Source: Rhizobium ecuadorense
GTDB lineage: Bacteria > Pseudomonadota > Alphaproteobacteria > Rhizobiales > Rhizobiaceae
Reading direction: 5' to 3'
DNA length: 64,000 nt
NCBI RefSeq assembly: GCF_001187535.1
Contig: NZ_LFIO01000935.1
Coordinates: forward strand, 1 to 64,000
In this document: positions 23,930-31,704 of the stretch, piece after piece
Numbering within the stretch: the stretch's first letter is position 1
How the letters are laid out: every line of letters starts with the position of its first letter
The notes under the pieces: model-generated
Told to the model about the DNA's origin: nothing
Databases searched by the model: none
Seen by the model: only the letters and a program-made list of their open reading frames with translations
Made by a program: the position numbers and the translations under genes

Positions 23930-24614
23930 TGCCGTTCTCCTTCCTGGTTTCGGCTAACCTCTTGGCCGGCCTATAGAAGCCTGTTCCAACGACCTCTTCG
24001 TAAAGCTGCCGCATTATCTCCATGGTGCTTTCCATACGGCGGCCGTGCCCTACATTCTCCGCTCCGAAGATCGGCTTATCGTAGTATCCCGGGATGGCGA
24101 GGCCGTGATCGTACCGGATTGCCATGGACCTGAGCAGCGCTTCCGGCGGATCCACAGGCACGGCTACTGTTTTCTTTCTTATTTTTAACGGCTTCGAGCT
24201 TTGGGTGCCGTGTACTTTCCTATCTGCTGAGTTCTCTTTGGGAGTCTTCCACTCAAGGTGCCCAGGCGTCACGCAGCCTTCGTGTCCATTGCCGCACGAG
24301 TGCGCCGCTTGATGCTCTGGAGATGGTGGAGCGCCATGCACCAGTTTGCATATGTAGCGACTGGTGATCACTCCCTTATCACCGATATATAGTCTGCCGT
24401 ACCCGTTGCCGTCCCTGCCATACGGCCATGTTAAGCAGCCATCTCCGCTGTACTGCATGACAACTTCACGTATGAAGCGTAGAGGCTCGCCATGCGCAGT
24501 TCCGCCTCCTAGAGGAGTTCCGTACCGACACAGGCGATCGTAATGTGGCTTACAGCATCCCTTGCAGTACCGAGGCTTTGGACAGTCCGTGACTGAACAG
24601 GGTTTTGCAGCCAT
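23922..24614 (-). CDS. HNH endonuclease with N-terminal zinc knuckle
   Basis: 230 residues. An N-terminal cysteine cluster (CSVTDCPKPRYCKGCC...HYDRLCRYGTPLGGG) is followed by a strand region (CLTWPYGRDGNGYGRLY) and the HNH core HQAAHSCGNG...CVTPGHLEWKT..EN. HNH nucleases of this design are phage-borne, often self-propagating, and cut DNA with one metal ion. It is clearly paralogous to the product of 26672-27406 (same GTPLGGG and WPY blocks). The C-terminal 80 residues are unique, with YDHGLAIPGYYDKPIFGAENVG. Confidence 0.8.
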   Translation of the reverse strand: MAAKPCSVTDCPKPRYCKGCCKPHYDRLCRYGTPLGGGTAHGEPLRFIREVVMQYSGDGCLTWPYGRDGNGYGRLYIGDKGVITSRYICKLVHGAPPSPEHQAAHSCGNGHEGCVTPGHLEWKTPKENSADRKVHGTQSSKPLKIRKKTVAVPVDPPEALLRSMAIRYDHGLAIPGYYDKPIFGAENVGHGRRMESTMEIMRQLYEEVVGTGFYRPAKRLAETRKENGNG

Positions 24615-24616
24615 GG

Positions 24617-25018
24617 TTAAGACCTCTCTTCGTAAAGGGGACGGGCAGGAAGCGGCGGCTTAGAGACGCGCCGTTCCGCCTTCTCGGATTTCGGGAAAGG
24701 TGCGCCGCGGAGTTTGCCGGTCGGTCGGATGGTGCCATTATGCTTCATGCGGACCTTGGCGGCCTTGGCCTTGGCCTTCAGGTCGATTGCTGTCTTTCCG
24801 ACATGGCAGAAGCGATGAACCGGGCGAAGGTTGCTTTCCGTGTTCGCGCCGCCGTTGACGAGAGCCTGGACGTGGTCAAGGTCATAGCCCTCGATATCCT
24901 TGATCGGGTTCGAACAGAGGTAGCAGCGCTTGTCGTGGCGCTGGAATATCCTGTCGCGGACGCGGGGGGGCGGCATGCTGTCGTCGGTCTTGCCGATCCA
25001 CTCATCAACGCTGCGCAT
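24617..25018 (-). CDS. HNH endonuclease
   Basis: 133 residues. CYLCSNPIKDIEGYDLDHVQALVNGGANTESNLRPVHRFCHVGKT holds the CxxC, DH, N and H..C elements of a classical HNH nuclease with structural zinc. The C-terminal tail is basic (KAKAAKVRMKHNG). It starts inside the upstream gene (14-base overlap). A different HNH subfamily from its two neighbours. Confidence 0.85.
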   Translation of the reverse strand: MRSVDEWIGKTDDSMPPPRVRDRIFQRHDKRCYLCSNPIKDIEGYDLDHVQALVNGGANTESNLRPVHRFCHVGKTAIDLKAKAKAAKVRMKHNGTIRPTGKLRGAPFPKSEKAERRVSKPPLPARPLYEERS

Positions 25019-25247
25019 CTGACTCCCCCCTGTTGGAGAGGGCGGCTGTCATTGCCGATCGCAGATCAAGCAAAGCGTCCTGCTGGTTCCGATGAGAGCG
25101 CTTGGCCTTCTCCAGTCGGGAGCGGTTGGCGCTGTATCCGGGGATAACCCTTGCAAGGCGCTGGTCGGATTTTGCAAGGCGGCGGGCGGCCTGATACGAG
25201 AGCCAGGAGCGGATGACGCGACGGGCGAGGCGATCGAAACTGGTCAT
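25005..25247 (-). CDS. Small basic phage protein
   Basis: 80 residues, strongly basic and helical (MTSFDRLARRVIRSWLSYQAARRLAKS...). No family recognised. The start at 25247 overlaps the preceding stop (25244) by four bases, which is why the upstream in-frame ATG at 25286 is not used. Confidence 0.55.
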   Translation of the reverse strand: MTSFDRLARRVIRSWLSYQAARRLAKSDQRLARVIPGYSANRSRLEKAKRSHRNQQDALLDLRSAMTAALSNRGESDAQR

Positions 25248-25441
25248 GCTGCACCGCCTTTCTCGTCGGCAGCGCGACGGTTCCACATCTCGATAACGTC
25301 CATGCCTTCGCGCGGGGTGAAATCAAACCCGCATCGAATGCAGTCGATTGCATATGGCTTGCCGCCACCGGGCCAATTATGCGCCGGATACAAACCGTCA
25401 TCTTTTCCGCAGAACGGGCAGGGCTTGAGGGGTTCGCTCAT
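25244..25441 (-). CDS. Lar-like restriction-alleviation family protein
   Basis: 65 residues: LKPCPFCGKDDGLYP, AIDCIRCGFDF, then the terminal IEMWNRRA. CPFCG, C..CG and the closing WN.R are the hallmark of Lar-type proteins. Lar of the Rac prophage relieves EcoK restriction by favouring host modification; whether this copy does so is unproven. It sits in the four-base-overlap chain. Confidence 0.75.
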   Translation of the reverse strand: MSEPLKPCPFCGKDDGLYPAHNWPGGGKPYAIDCIRCGFDFTPREGMDVIEMWNRRAADEKGGAA

Positions 25442-25860
25442 GCAGCTTGCTCCTTCACCTGCTCTGGAGTGATGCCGAATTCCGCCGCGATAAAGGCCAG
25501 CGCCTCGACGAGGAAGACGCCGAACGTCTGCTCATCCATCGCCCTGAAAGCCACGCTGGCCGGGATCTTGACGATGTAGCCTGCAAGCTTCACGTCTTCG
25601 GTGAATCCTGTCCCAAGTTTCACGGCGCCGTGGAGTGCGTCATCGGTAACGGCGCAGTGAGTCGCCTTCCGAACTTCGCGAAGGAAAGCTCGGTAGAAGC
25701 GAAGACGGCTAGGCATTCGTCCGGTATAAAGATCGACCTTGATGCGCTGGCCGGCGGGAAACTCGCGGATCATCTCGCGGTCCATTTCCATTTCGCCAAT
25801 AAGGCGGTCGCCATCGCGGATGACATAGAACGGGGCGGTTTCGCTGCTCTTCTTCGACAT
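25438..25860 (-). CDS. Phage protein resembling DUF1367-type proteins
   Basis: 140 residues. FYVIRDGDRLIGE, a GQRIKVDLYTGR strand and RLRFYRAFLREV followed by a helical C-terminus recall small phage recombination-region proteins of the DUF1367 type, but the resemblance is weak. The ATG at 25860 is chosen because the upstream gene ends at 25865; a start 5 codons upstream would overlap it. Confidence 0.45.
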   Translation of the reverse strand: MSKKSSETAPFYVIRDGDRLIGEMEMDREMIREFPAGQRIKVDLYTGRMPSRLRFYRAFLREVRKATHCAVTDDALHGAVKLGTGFTEDVKLAGYIVKIPASVAFRAMDEQTFGVFLVEALAFIAAEFGITPEQVKEQAA

Positions 25861-25864
25861 GGCA

Positions 25865-26644
25865 TCACCCCGCAACTGGCGTTGATTGCATTGCGATGAA
25901 GTCGGCCTTCATCTTCTCCTTCTTCGTCGTGAAGTCGGAAAGGGCCTTGGTGCCGAATGCCTTGATGATGACGGCGTTCTCGTCCCAGAAGCTCTTGAGG
26001 CCGCCGAGCGTTTGAATGCTGGTCATCTCCTCCCAGAGGCTTTCGCGGCGGATATCAGCCTCGCAGCCTTCGAGGCGGTCGAGGAGTGCCGCGCGCCACG
26101 CCGCCGTCCAGCCGTCTTTCTCTGCCTGGTCGAGATACTGCTTGCGAAGATTGTCGAGGCCTGCCATCGATTTGACATCGACAATATCGGCTTCAAGATC
26201 GGCCATGATCTTTTCCCACGCCCCGCCGCGCTTCAAGCTGGCGGATGATTTGGTTTCTACCCGCGAATCCTTGAAGTCGTCCGCCTCCTCTTCGGAGTAG
26301 ACGAGGCCATGAATGCCGACGAGCTTGAGGACAACGCGGTCTTTGGCGCGCTTCTCAGCCATTGCCCACGGATAGGCGTTCTTGCAGTTCTTCGAGCTGG
26401 CCTCACCGGTGGACCAGTCCGACCGGTCGCCAAGCGAACCCGACACAGCGAGAACGGCGATGCCCTTTTCGGTGTCGGCTTCGATGATCGTCGGCATCGA
26501 GAACTTGACATCGGCCTTGGTAGCGACGACTTCGAGCGCGGCATGTTTGGCGACCCACTGCTTGTTCTGCGGGATCTGCCAGAAATCGGACTCTTGCAAT
26601 CCGTACTTGACGCGGATAGCTTCAATTCTCGGATCAAGCGGCAT
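25865..26644 (-). CDS. Phage recombination-region protein, possibly annealing-type
   Basis: 259 residues. The centre has a run CKNAYPWAMAEKRAKDRVVL followed by KLVGIHGLVYSEEEADDF. An A-M-A-E-K-R-A..RA/VLKL helix is characteristic of Rad52/Sak/ERF-like single-strand annealing proteins, and the N-terminal half (PTIIEADTEKGIAVLAVSG) would be the beta-sheet. The C-terminal half is helical. I infer a DNA-recombination role, unproven. The start has AAGGAGAACC upstream. Confidence 0.45.
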   Translation of the reverse strand: MPLDPRIEAIRVKYGLQESDFWQIPQNKQWVAKHAALEVVATKADVKFSMPTIIEADTEKGIAVLAVSGSLGDRSDWSTGEASSKNCKNAYPWAMAEKRAKDRVVLKLVGIHGLVYSEEEADDFKDSRVETKSSASLKRGGAWEKIMADLEADIVDVKSMAGLDNLRKQYLDQAEKDGWTAAWRAALLDRLEGCEADIRRESLWEEMTSIQTLGGLKSFWDENAVIIKAFGTKALSDFTTKKEKMKADFIAMQSTPVAG

Positions 26645-26671
26645 TTTGGTTCTCCTTAAACGTCATCTTCA

Positions 26672-27406
26672 TCAAACGTGGCTCCAATTCTCTCGCCGCG
26701 TTATTCTTCCGATTTGCGCTCGATCGACATTGAAGAGCCTGCTAACTTCTTGTTCAGTGAGGCCGTCAGATCTAAGTTTGCGGATCTCGACGACCTGCTT
26801 TTCAGAAAGCTTAGCCATCGCGCCCTTTTCGCCGCGGCCGATCGTGCCGTGCTGAATTTTGTCTAAGTTGTTTTCGGACGGAGTTGCCCACCGAAGATGG
26901 CGGGGATTGATGCACCCGCCTCTCCCGCAGCTATGAGCGGCTTGATGAGATTTAGATGGAGCCTCGCCATGGGCGACCTCACAAACAAACCTGTGGACGT
27001 AAAAGCGAATTCCCTCTCCGAATTCAATAACGCCGTATCCCGCGCCTGCTTTCGCATATGGCCAGTCGATGCAATCCTCTGTTTCAGAGGCAATAACGTT
27101 CTGAATGAACCGCTCCCCATCTCGAGGTGATGACCCGCCGCCTAGGGGGGTGCCGTGCTTTTTCAGCCGATTATAATGGGCAGAGCAATAACCTGCTCTA
27201 AAGACATCTTTGCTGCAGTCTTCGACCTTGCAGGTATGCAAGACCGAGATCCTCGATGTGTAGAACGCGCTATCTTCTTCGCGGTTTTTTGCCCACTTCA
27301 GCAGGACTGTTTTTCTAGGCTCTGGAGCAGTGAGAGCGGTTAGCCGATACTCTTCTGCATCCTTCTTGGCCTTCAAAGCCAAGGCGCGAAATTCAGCGGG
27401 CGACAT
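26672..27406 (-). CDS. HNH endonuclease with C-terminal helix-turn-helix
   Basis: 244 residues. An N-terminal helix is followed by a cysteine knuckle (CKVEDCSKDVFRAGYCSAHYNRL), GTPLGGG, CIDWPY...GYG, the HNH core HQAAHSCGRGGCINPRHLRWATPSEN, and a C-terminal resolvase-like HTH (AKLSEKQVVEIRKLRSDGLT EQEVSRLFNV). It is paralogous to 23922-24614 over the first 170 residues but keeps the DNA-recognition HTH. AGGAG lies 10 bases before the chosen ATG; an ATG three codons upstream is too close to it. Confidence 0.8.
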   Translation of the reverse strand: MSPAEFRALALKAKKDAEEYRLTALTAPEPRKTVLLKWAKNREEDSAFYTSRISVLHTCKVEDCSKDVFRAGYCSAHYNRLKKHGTPLGGGSSPRDGERFIQNVIASETEDCIDWPYAKAGAGYGVIEFGEGIRFYVHRFVCEVAHGEAPSKSHQAAHSCGRGGCINPRHLRWATPSENNLDKIQHGTIGRGEKGAMAKLSEKQVVEIRKLRSDGLTEQEVSRLFNVDRAQIGRITRRENWSHV

Positions 27407-27632
27407 GGCTGACATTCTCCTGTGCGATAAGCTGCTGCGTTTTCAGATACGGCTCAGCCCGAGCGGCGACCACAAACGCGATGAAGAAAGCGATCGATCC
27501 AACCCATGCCGCAGTCATGAGGATGTCTTTGACAGAGGCGCGGTGAGTAGGGGCCGTAGATGCGGGGCGGGCTGCCTTGCATTCTTGTGGGGTGCAGGCG
27601 CATTCGCGAAGGTCACGGAGATGGCAGGTCAT
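27393..27632 (-). CDS. Small single-pass membrane protein of the early operon
   Basis: 79 residues. It has a cysteine-rich N-terminus (TCHLRDLRECACTPQEC) and one hydrophobic segment (ILMTAAWVGSIAFFIAFVVAA). The start at 27632 overlaps the stop of the upstream gene (27629) by four bases. No family recognised. Confidence 0.55.
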   Translation of the reverse strand: MTCHLRDLRECACTPQECKAARPASTAPTHRASVKDILMTAAWVGSIAFFIAFVVAARAEPYLKTQQLIAQENVSHVAR

Positions 27633-27970
27633 GGCAACGTGTCCTCGAAACGAGCGTGCTGCAGGCCGTCCAACTGCACATGTCCAATGTTTTCGCAGGA
27701 CATCATCTTCAGTCGCAGGCCGATGTTGTTGCCGGGGCCGAGCTGGTTCATCAGCCAGCCGACGCAATGCGCCTCTTCGCCAACCCGGCTTTCATGGCAG
27801 GCGAAGACATGGCCGGTGCCGCGCAGTGAATGCGGGTCGGCAATCGTGCAGGAGAGAGCTTGGTGCAGTTGTTCGCTATAGCCGCCGGGGATTTCGTTCG
27901 GGTCAGTGCTGACCTTCCACGGACATTTTTCGCACTGGCGAAGGCGCTTGAGCTTCCACTTCTCGCTCAT
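27629..27970 (-). CDS. DUF6283-like cysteine-rich phage protein
   Basis: 113 residues. RQCEKCPWKVSTDPNEIPGGY, LHQALSCTIADP, FACHES and HCVGWL form the four-part Cys/His pattern of the DUF6283 family found in actinobacterial and rhizobial phages; likely a metal-binding fold. Function unknown. Confidence 0.7.
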   Translation of the reverse strand: MSEKWKLKRLRQCEKCPWKVSTDPNEIPGGYSEQLHQALSCTIADPHSLRGTGHVFACHESRVGEEAHCVGWLMNQLGPGNNIGLRLKMMSCENIGHVQLDGLQHARFEDTLP

Positions 27971-27980
27971 ATCCCCCTCC

Positions 27981-28196
27981 CTATTCGCCTGATTGGAGAT
28001 TGGAGGAGCGGGCGAGGATCATGGCGTCTGCGATGTGATAGGCGCGCTTAGCCACCTCAACTTGGTCGTCATCGATCGTGTTGATCCAGCCTGTGTGACG
28101 GAACATGCCCGCCAACGCATGACCAGCGAAATAATCCCGAAGGCTCATGCCGGGGAAAGCCAAGCCGCCGTCGTCAATTTGCTTCTTCTCTGCCAT
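27981..28196 (-). CDS. Small phage protein of the GLAFPG type
   Basis: 71 residues. DDGGLAFPGMSLRDYFAGHALAG and a C-terminal AYHIADAMILAR helix are familiar from many temperate phage early operons; no function is known. GAGGAAACGGAA precedes the ATG at 28196 at proper spacing, so the longer frame from 28247 is rejected. Confidence 0.7.
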   Translation of the reverse strand: MAEKKQIDDGGLAFPGMSLRDYFAGHALAGMFRHTGWINTIDDDQVEVAKRAYHIADAMILARSSNLQSGE

Positions 28197-28262
28197 TTCC
28201 GTTTCCTCTATATATCGCCTTGGATGTGCCCCGAGAAAACGGGACACGCCGAAGACGATCGA

Positions 28263-28544
28263 TCAGTCTGCCGGCTGCTCTCGCTTGAAGACGGTGACGG
28301 TGACGTCATGCGGCCATACCTGATTGACTTTGACGCCTTTCGGGCCGTCGTCCTGCATCTCGGTAAGGCCGCGAGACCACGAGATTTCCCAGTGCGAAAG
28401 ATCGCGCTTATCTTGGTAGACAGAGCGGTACTGGCCTTCCCACCGGGTCGATCCGGTCTGCTCGCCCTCGATGACCGCGACGAAGTTTTCAGCGTCATCG
28501 TCGTCTTCCCATTCAAGAATTGCCTTCGCAGTTTCGATCTTCAT
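28263..28544 (-). CDS. Small phage protein, unknown function
   Basis: 93 residues, acidic N-terminus (LEWEDDDDAENFVAVIEGEQ), then beta strands. A good GAGGAAACTGAA precedes the start. No family recognised. Confidence 0.6.
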   Translation of the reverse strand: MKIETAKAILEWEDDDDAENFVAVIEGEQTGSTRWEGQYRSVYQDKRDLSHWEISWSRGLTEMQDDGPKGVKVNQVWPHDVTVTVFKREQPAD

Positions 28545-28602
28545 TTCAGTTTCCTCTTCCGTTTGAATTGATTGGTTGATCGCCTATCGGAACCGTGCTG
28601 CG

Positions 28603-28845
28603 CTATCGAGCGCGCGAGGCTCGCCGCGGTAATCGGATTGGGGGATCTGGCAGCAGCATGTAATGCGATGGATTAGGTTCACTGTCGCGTTCGTCCATCC
28701 ACAGCCAGCCGCCATCGTATTCGTCGAATTCAAGCCAGGCGTTGTAGAAACTGCCGCCCTCGTAGGCGAGGACTTGCTTGCCTTTGGAGGCGTCGGCCAG
28801 AAGCTCTTGCGTTGCTTCTGCTGGGACTTTCTTCCATTCGCTCAT
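28603..28845 (-). CDS. Small phage protein, unknown function
   Basis: 80 residues, aromatic-rich: FYNAWLEFDEYDGGWLWMDE, then HYMLLPDPP. The start overlaps the preceding stop by four bases (28842-28845). The LPDPP end is seen in several phage proteins with a DUF551-like layout, but I do not claim membership. Confidence 0.55.
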   Translation of the reverse strand: MSEWKKVPAEATQELLADASKGKQVLAYEGGSFYNAWLEFDEYDGGWLWMDERDSEPNPSHYMLLPDPPIRLPRRASRAR

Positions 28846-29216
28846 GCCCGTTCCCTCGCCATATCCGCCCCACGGACGATCAGCCCGAGAAGGCCGGCAC
28901 GAGGCTTGAAAAGTGGTATCGGAGGCATCTCGCCAGAAACTGCGTCGCTCCACTCAAGCTGGGCGTGTCTGCCGTTGGCCGTCTTCTCGTCGTAGAGGAC
29001 TTCGGAAATGGCCTTGAAGAGCTGCTGCGAGAGGTTGGCGGCACCATCCCTGTTCGGACGCTCCAGCCAGTTGCTGTCGAGGCGGATTGCCGTGACGACG
29101 AAGGCGTCAGTGTCGCCGCTGTTGTCAGCGAGAACAGCCTGTCCGTAGAAGAGCGCGCCGTCGCCGAAGGAAGGGATCTGCAGCTCTTCGAAGAAATAAA
29201 CGGTCTCAAGAGACAT
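28842..29216 (-). CDS. Phage protein, unknown function
   Basis: 124 residues starting MSLETVYFFEELQIPSFGDG, mixed alpha/beta, no motif I can name. It abuts the stop of the preceding gene (29217) and overlaps the next start by four bases. Confidence 0.55.
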   Translation of the reverse strand: MSLETVYFFEELQIPSFGDGALFYGQAVLADNSGDTDAFVVTAIRLDSNWLERPNRDGAANLSQQLFKAISEVLYDEKTANGRHAQLEWSDAVSGEMPPIPLFKPRAGLLGLIVRGADMARERA

Positions 29217-29546
29217 CTACTTGCCCTCTGCTTTGGCGATGACAGAGCGAGCCCACTTGACGTTGTGCTGTTTTTCAGGGTCGCCAAGTTTGTTGATCGT
29301 GGCATATTCGACCGTCTCGGCTACCATCGCCTTGAGAACATCAAGAAGCTCAGGAGCTGCAGCAATCAGGTGCGCGTCTGCCTCGTAGTTTCCGTTTTGA
29401 TTGGCGAGAGCGACGAACAGGCCGTCATACTCACCAGCGGGCCCATAGATCGCAGAATGAAAGTTCCCCATCTGCGGCTCGTCCTTGGTAGTAAAGACCT
29501 CCCACGGCCCCGGCGTATGCTTCTGTTTTGTCTCGGTGCTAGGCAT
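29217..29546 (-). CDS. Phage protein of the HTPGPW type
   Basis: 109 residues. HTPGPWEVFTT near the N-terminus and DAHLIAAAPELLDVLKAMV are a very common pairing in temperate phage early proteins; the function is not known. The start at 29546 lies two bases beyond the preceding stop. Confidence 0.75.
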   Translation of the reverse strand: MPSTETKQKHTPGPWEVFTTKDEPQMGNFHSAIYGPAGEYDGLFVALANQNGNYEADAHLIAAAPELLDVLKAMVAETVEYATINKLGDPEKQHNVKWARSVIAKAEGK

Positions 29547-29548
29547 GA

Positions 29549-29653
29549 CTAAATCCTCTCGCCGCTGGCGTTCATCCAGCGCCACTCGTCCACTCGGCGT
29601 TCCAACTCTTCGATCCGGTCATCGCTGATGTCGTCGAACCACATGTCCGTCAT
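29549..29653 (-). CDS. 34-residue phage microprotein
   Basis: MTDMWFDDISDDRIEELERR... then VDEWRWMNASGERI. The short acidic helix reads like a real protein, and the start overlaps the upstream stop (ATGA at 29650-29653). Coupled translation and tight packing are the main support. Confidence 0.45.
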   Translation of the reverse strand: MTDMWFDDISDDRIEELERRVDEWRWMNASGERI

Positions 29654-29901
29654 GCGGGCCACGAGCCGGTGGAAACGGTCTCCAGAGGGTAACGGGCGTA
29701 GAGATGGTTGAGCCGCCCACGAATAACCTCAGTCTCGTCAGTCTTTGCGAATACTTCGACCATGGATGAACGGTATGCGTCGGACCGCCGAGAGTCTGCG
29801 ATCGCAGCTTCGACAGTGTCGCCGTAGCCGTATTTGGTCGTTCCTCTGAGGAGGTACGTACGGACCGCGACGAACTGCGCCGTTATGTGCGGGAAGTGCA
29901 T
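29650..29901 (-). CDS. First gene of the leftward early operon, unknown function
   Basis: 83 residues: a strand (FVAVRTYLLRGTTKYGYGDT), then VEAAIADSRRSD and helices. The ATG at 29901 has AAGGGACAAACCT upstream; the frame is open to 30090 but would read through the operator region. It is probably the first gene transcribed from the promoter near 30060-30150. Confidence 0.6.
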   Translation of the reverse strand: MHFPHITAQFVAVRTYLLRGTTKYGYGDTVEAAIADSRRSDAYRSSMVEVFAKTDETEVIRGRLNHLYARYPLETVSTGSWPA

Positions 29902-30063
29902 AGGTTTGTCCCTTCGGCGCTGATACCGCAATCTCCATTGCCTGCTATCCGCATGGTCCACGGTCCCGGTGTGTGCTTGCTGATCGTCATCGTCTCGTCC
30001 TCGGTTAAAGCCGGTCCCTGCCAGTGGGCTAGGGGGTGGGTGCGGGTGTTCGTTGAGGAAGAA

Positions 30064-30148
30064 CGTACGCTTTGTACGATCGAAGGTCAAGTACGTTTTG
30101 TACGATTTTCGGGAAACGGACGAATTAATCGTCGTACAAAATGTTTGA
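30064..30148. promoter_or_regulatory. Left operator cluster of the immunity repressor
   Basis: CGTACGCTTTGTACGA at 30064-30079 and AGTACGTTTTGTACGA at 30090-30105 are near-identical, 26 bp apart. A degenerate third copy in opposite orientation (CGTACAAAATGTTTGACG) lies at about 30133-30150. The same GTACGTTTTGTAC sequence occurs in front of the cro-like gene (31433-31447), so these are the best candidates for repressor-binding sites controlling the leftward promoter. Confidence 0.7.
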
Positions 30149-30179
30149 CGAGGCGGGAATCAGAGCGTAGATAATGGAA

Positions 30180-30210
30180 AGCCCCGCACGCTTTAGTGAG
30201 CGCCGGGGCT
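30180..30210 (-). terminator. Probable leftward terminator behind the repressor gene
   Basis: AGCCCCG and CGGGGCT close a hairpin with an inner CACGCT/AGCGC region. On the minus strand a short TTTCC follows. It would end repressor transcription before the left operators. Confidence 0.45.
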
Positions 30211-30673
30211 GTGACTGGTGAGAATTGGCTTGCGGACCGAACCAGTGATATCACTGATATCATATCGTGCTCAGATTGCAACCAGTTCAGAACCAGAGCG
30301 TGCGGAATGACGCGGACCGGTTCGGCCGTGCGCTGGTGATTGGCAAGGAACGGGATCGATCAGGCCAAATGGGTTTCTGGCAACGAAAGTTGGTGGTGTG
30401 CCCAGATCGACGGGGAAGCCCCTGAAGAAGACACCAAATCATGCTGCGGCTTAAAGCAGGCATGTGCGGGATAAGCGGCGGTCGGCTCGGTCGAGCAAGA
30501 TACCCCTCTCGCAACAGGGAGCCTTGCTATCTTGGGATGGCGGGGTTCTTGGTTGCGGGCATCACAACGATCTCTCAATCAAGCAAGACCAGATCGAAGA
30601 GAGAAAATATAACAGGATAAGCATCCAGAAAGGGCACCTCTAGGAGCCGCGCCTGGTCCAGCCGAACGTGGGA
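30211..30673. other. Non-coding stretch of the immunity region
   Basis: Between the repressor stop (30674) and the hairpin no frame reads like a protein. At 30246-30263 two palindromes abut, GTGATATCAC and TGATATCA, and may bind a second regulator. I see nothing else I can name; an antisense or regulatory RNA is possible. Confidence 0.4.
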
Positions 30674-31372
30674 TTATGTCGGAGCGCCCGCCAGCACGAT
30701 GTAATGAACCGACACAACGGTGTTGCCAGCGAAGCGCAACTCTTTTGCGGGATTGAATTGCTCAAGCACCAGCTCGATGCTGTTTTGCCGGATGAACTTT
30801 TTCACGTAGGCCAGCGTCGGCCCGTGCTCTTCCTGGCGAATCTGGACAATCACGTAATCGCCCTTTTTCACGCGCCTTTTGGGGTCGACATAGCAAATTT
30901 CACCGTCCTCATAGCGCGGATACATCGAATCCCCGGCGACCTGAACGGCGTAAGCCTCAGAAATCTTCGAAATCGATGGCGGAGCCATAGTCTCGTAAAG
31001 AACCGAGCCGTTCATGAGAAATTCCCCATCGACGCCGCCGACCGCCTGTCCATAGACGGGTATTTTGCGTCCCAAGCCCTCCACTTTATCGCCAATAACA
31101 GCGTTGGGTAGTTCAAGATCTCGTAATATACCCTCGGAAGTCTCGTTAACGTTAAGGGATGGTTCGCTTCCGTACAGCAGCCACCCGGCATCCACGTTAA
31201 AGAGGGCGGCATATTTCTCAGCGGCCTTACGAGACAGGTCACGGTTGCCATTTTCGTGACTTATGAGGGTATTTTTATTGATCTCGCGCGGGAACGCCGA
31301 GGCGGCCTCGGTCGGGCTGTCAAACCCGGCCGCAGCTCGCGCTTCCTGTAGGCGATCCTTCGGTTTTTTCAT
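30674..31372 (-). CDS. Phage repressor, HTH plus S24 peptidase domain
   Basis: 232 residues. An N-terminal Cro/C1-type helix-turn-helix (FDSPTEAASAFPREINKNTLISHENG, about 17-42) is followed by a linker and a C-terminal LexA/CI-like domain with Ser149 in GDSMYPRY and the lysine pair at 191-192 (AYVKKF). This domain dimerises and, in LexA/CI, cuts its own linker upon RecA activation. The Ala-Gly cleavage pair is not obvious; the corresponding area reads YGQAVGG, so induction by cleavage is uncertain. It should hold the prophage silent via the GTAC operators on both sides. The ATG at 31372 has AAGGTACGA upstream. Confidence 0.88.
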   Translation of the reverse strand: MKKPKDRLQEARAAAGFDSPTEAASAFPREINKNTLISHENGNRDLSRKAAEKYAALFNVDAGWLLYGSEPSLNVNETSEGILRDLELPNAVIGDKVEGLGRKIPVYGQAVGGVDGEFLMNGSVLYETMAPPSISKISEAYAVQVAGDSMYPRYEDGEICYVDPKRRVKKGDYVIVQIRQEEHGPTLAYVKKFIRQNSIELVLEQFNPAKELRFAGNTVVSVHYIVLAGAPT

Positions 31373-31397
31373 TCGTACCTTATGGCTTAAAAACATC

Positions 31398-31447
31398 GTG
31401 CAAGGTGTACGATTTTTTGCTTGCTTTTATTTCGTACGTTTTGTACG
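31398..31447. promoter_or_regulatory. Right operator cluster between repressor and cro-like gene
   Basis: CGTACGTTTTGTACG lies at 31433-31447 and a weaker relative (CGTGCAAGGTGTACGA) at 31398-31413. They lie within the 83 bp between the divergent starts at 31372 and 31456 and match the left operators at 30064-30105. Confidence 0.7.
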
Positions 31448-31455
31448 TTGTGGAA

Positions 31456-31704
31456 ATGAGCAACAAACCTTCCTCCATTTCCGCCCTCATCGATGAGTGG
31501 GACACGATCGCCGAATTCGCATCCGCTGTTGGGTGCGGATACGAGGCCGCAAGGCAGATGCGCCTTCGCGAAAGCATAGCTCCTGGCCATTGGGGCAAGG
31601 TTGTCTCCGCAGCAAAGGCGAGGGCGATCAACGGCGTCACGTTTGAGTGGCTCGCCGAGCGACACGCCTCCAGTTCCAAAGCAGCATCGGAGAGCGCGGC
31701 ATGA
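31456..31704 (+). CDS. Cro-like regulator
   Basis: 82 residues. IDEWDTIAEFASAVGCGYEAARQMRLRESIAPGHW is a helix-turn-helix of the kind that starts the rightward early operon in rhizobial and other temperate phages, with WGKVVSAAKARAI and VTFEWLAERH behind it. It probably competes with the S24 repressor for the 31398-31447 operators (inference from position). Confidence 0.75.
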   Translation: MSNKPSSISALIDEWDTIAEFASAVGCGYEAARQMRLRESIAPGHWGKVVSAAKARAINGVTFEWLAERHASSSKAASESAA

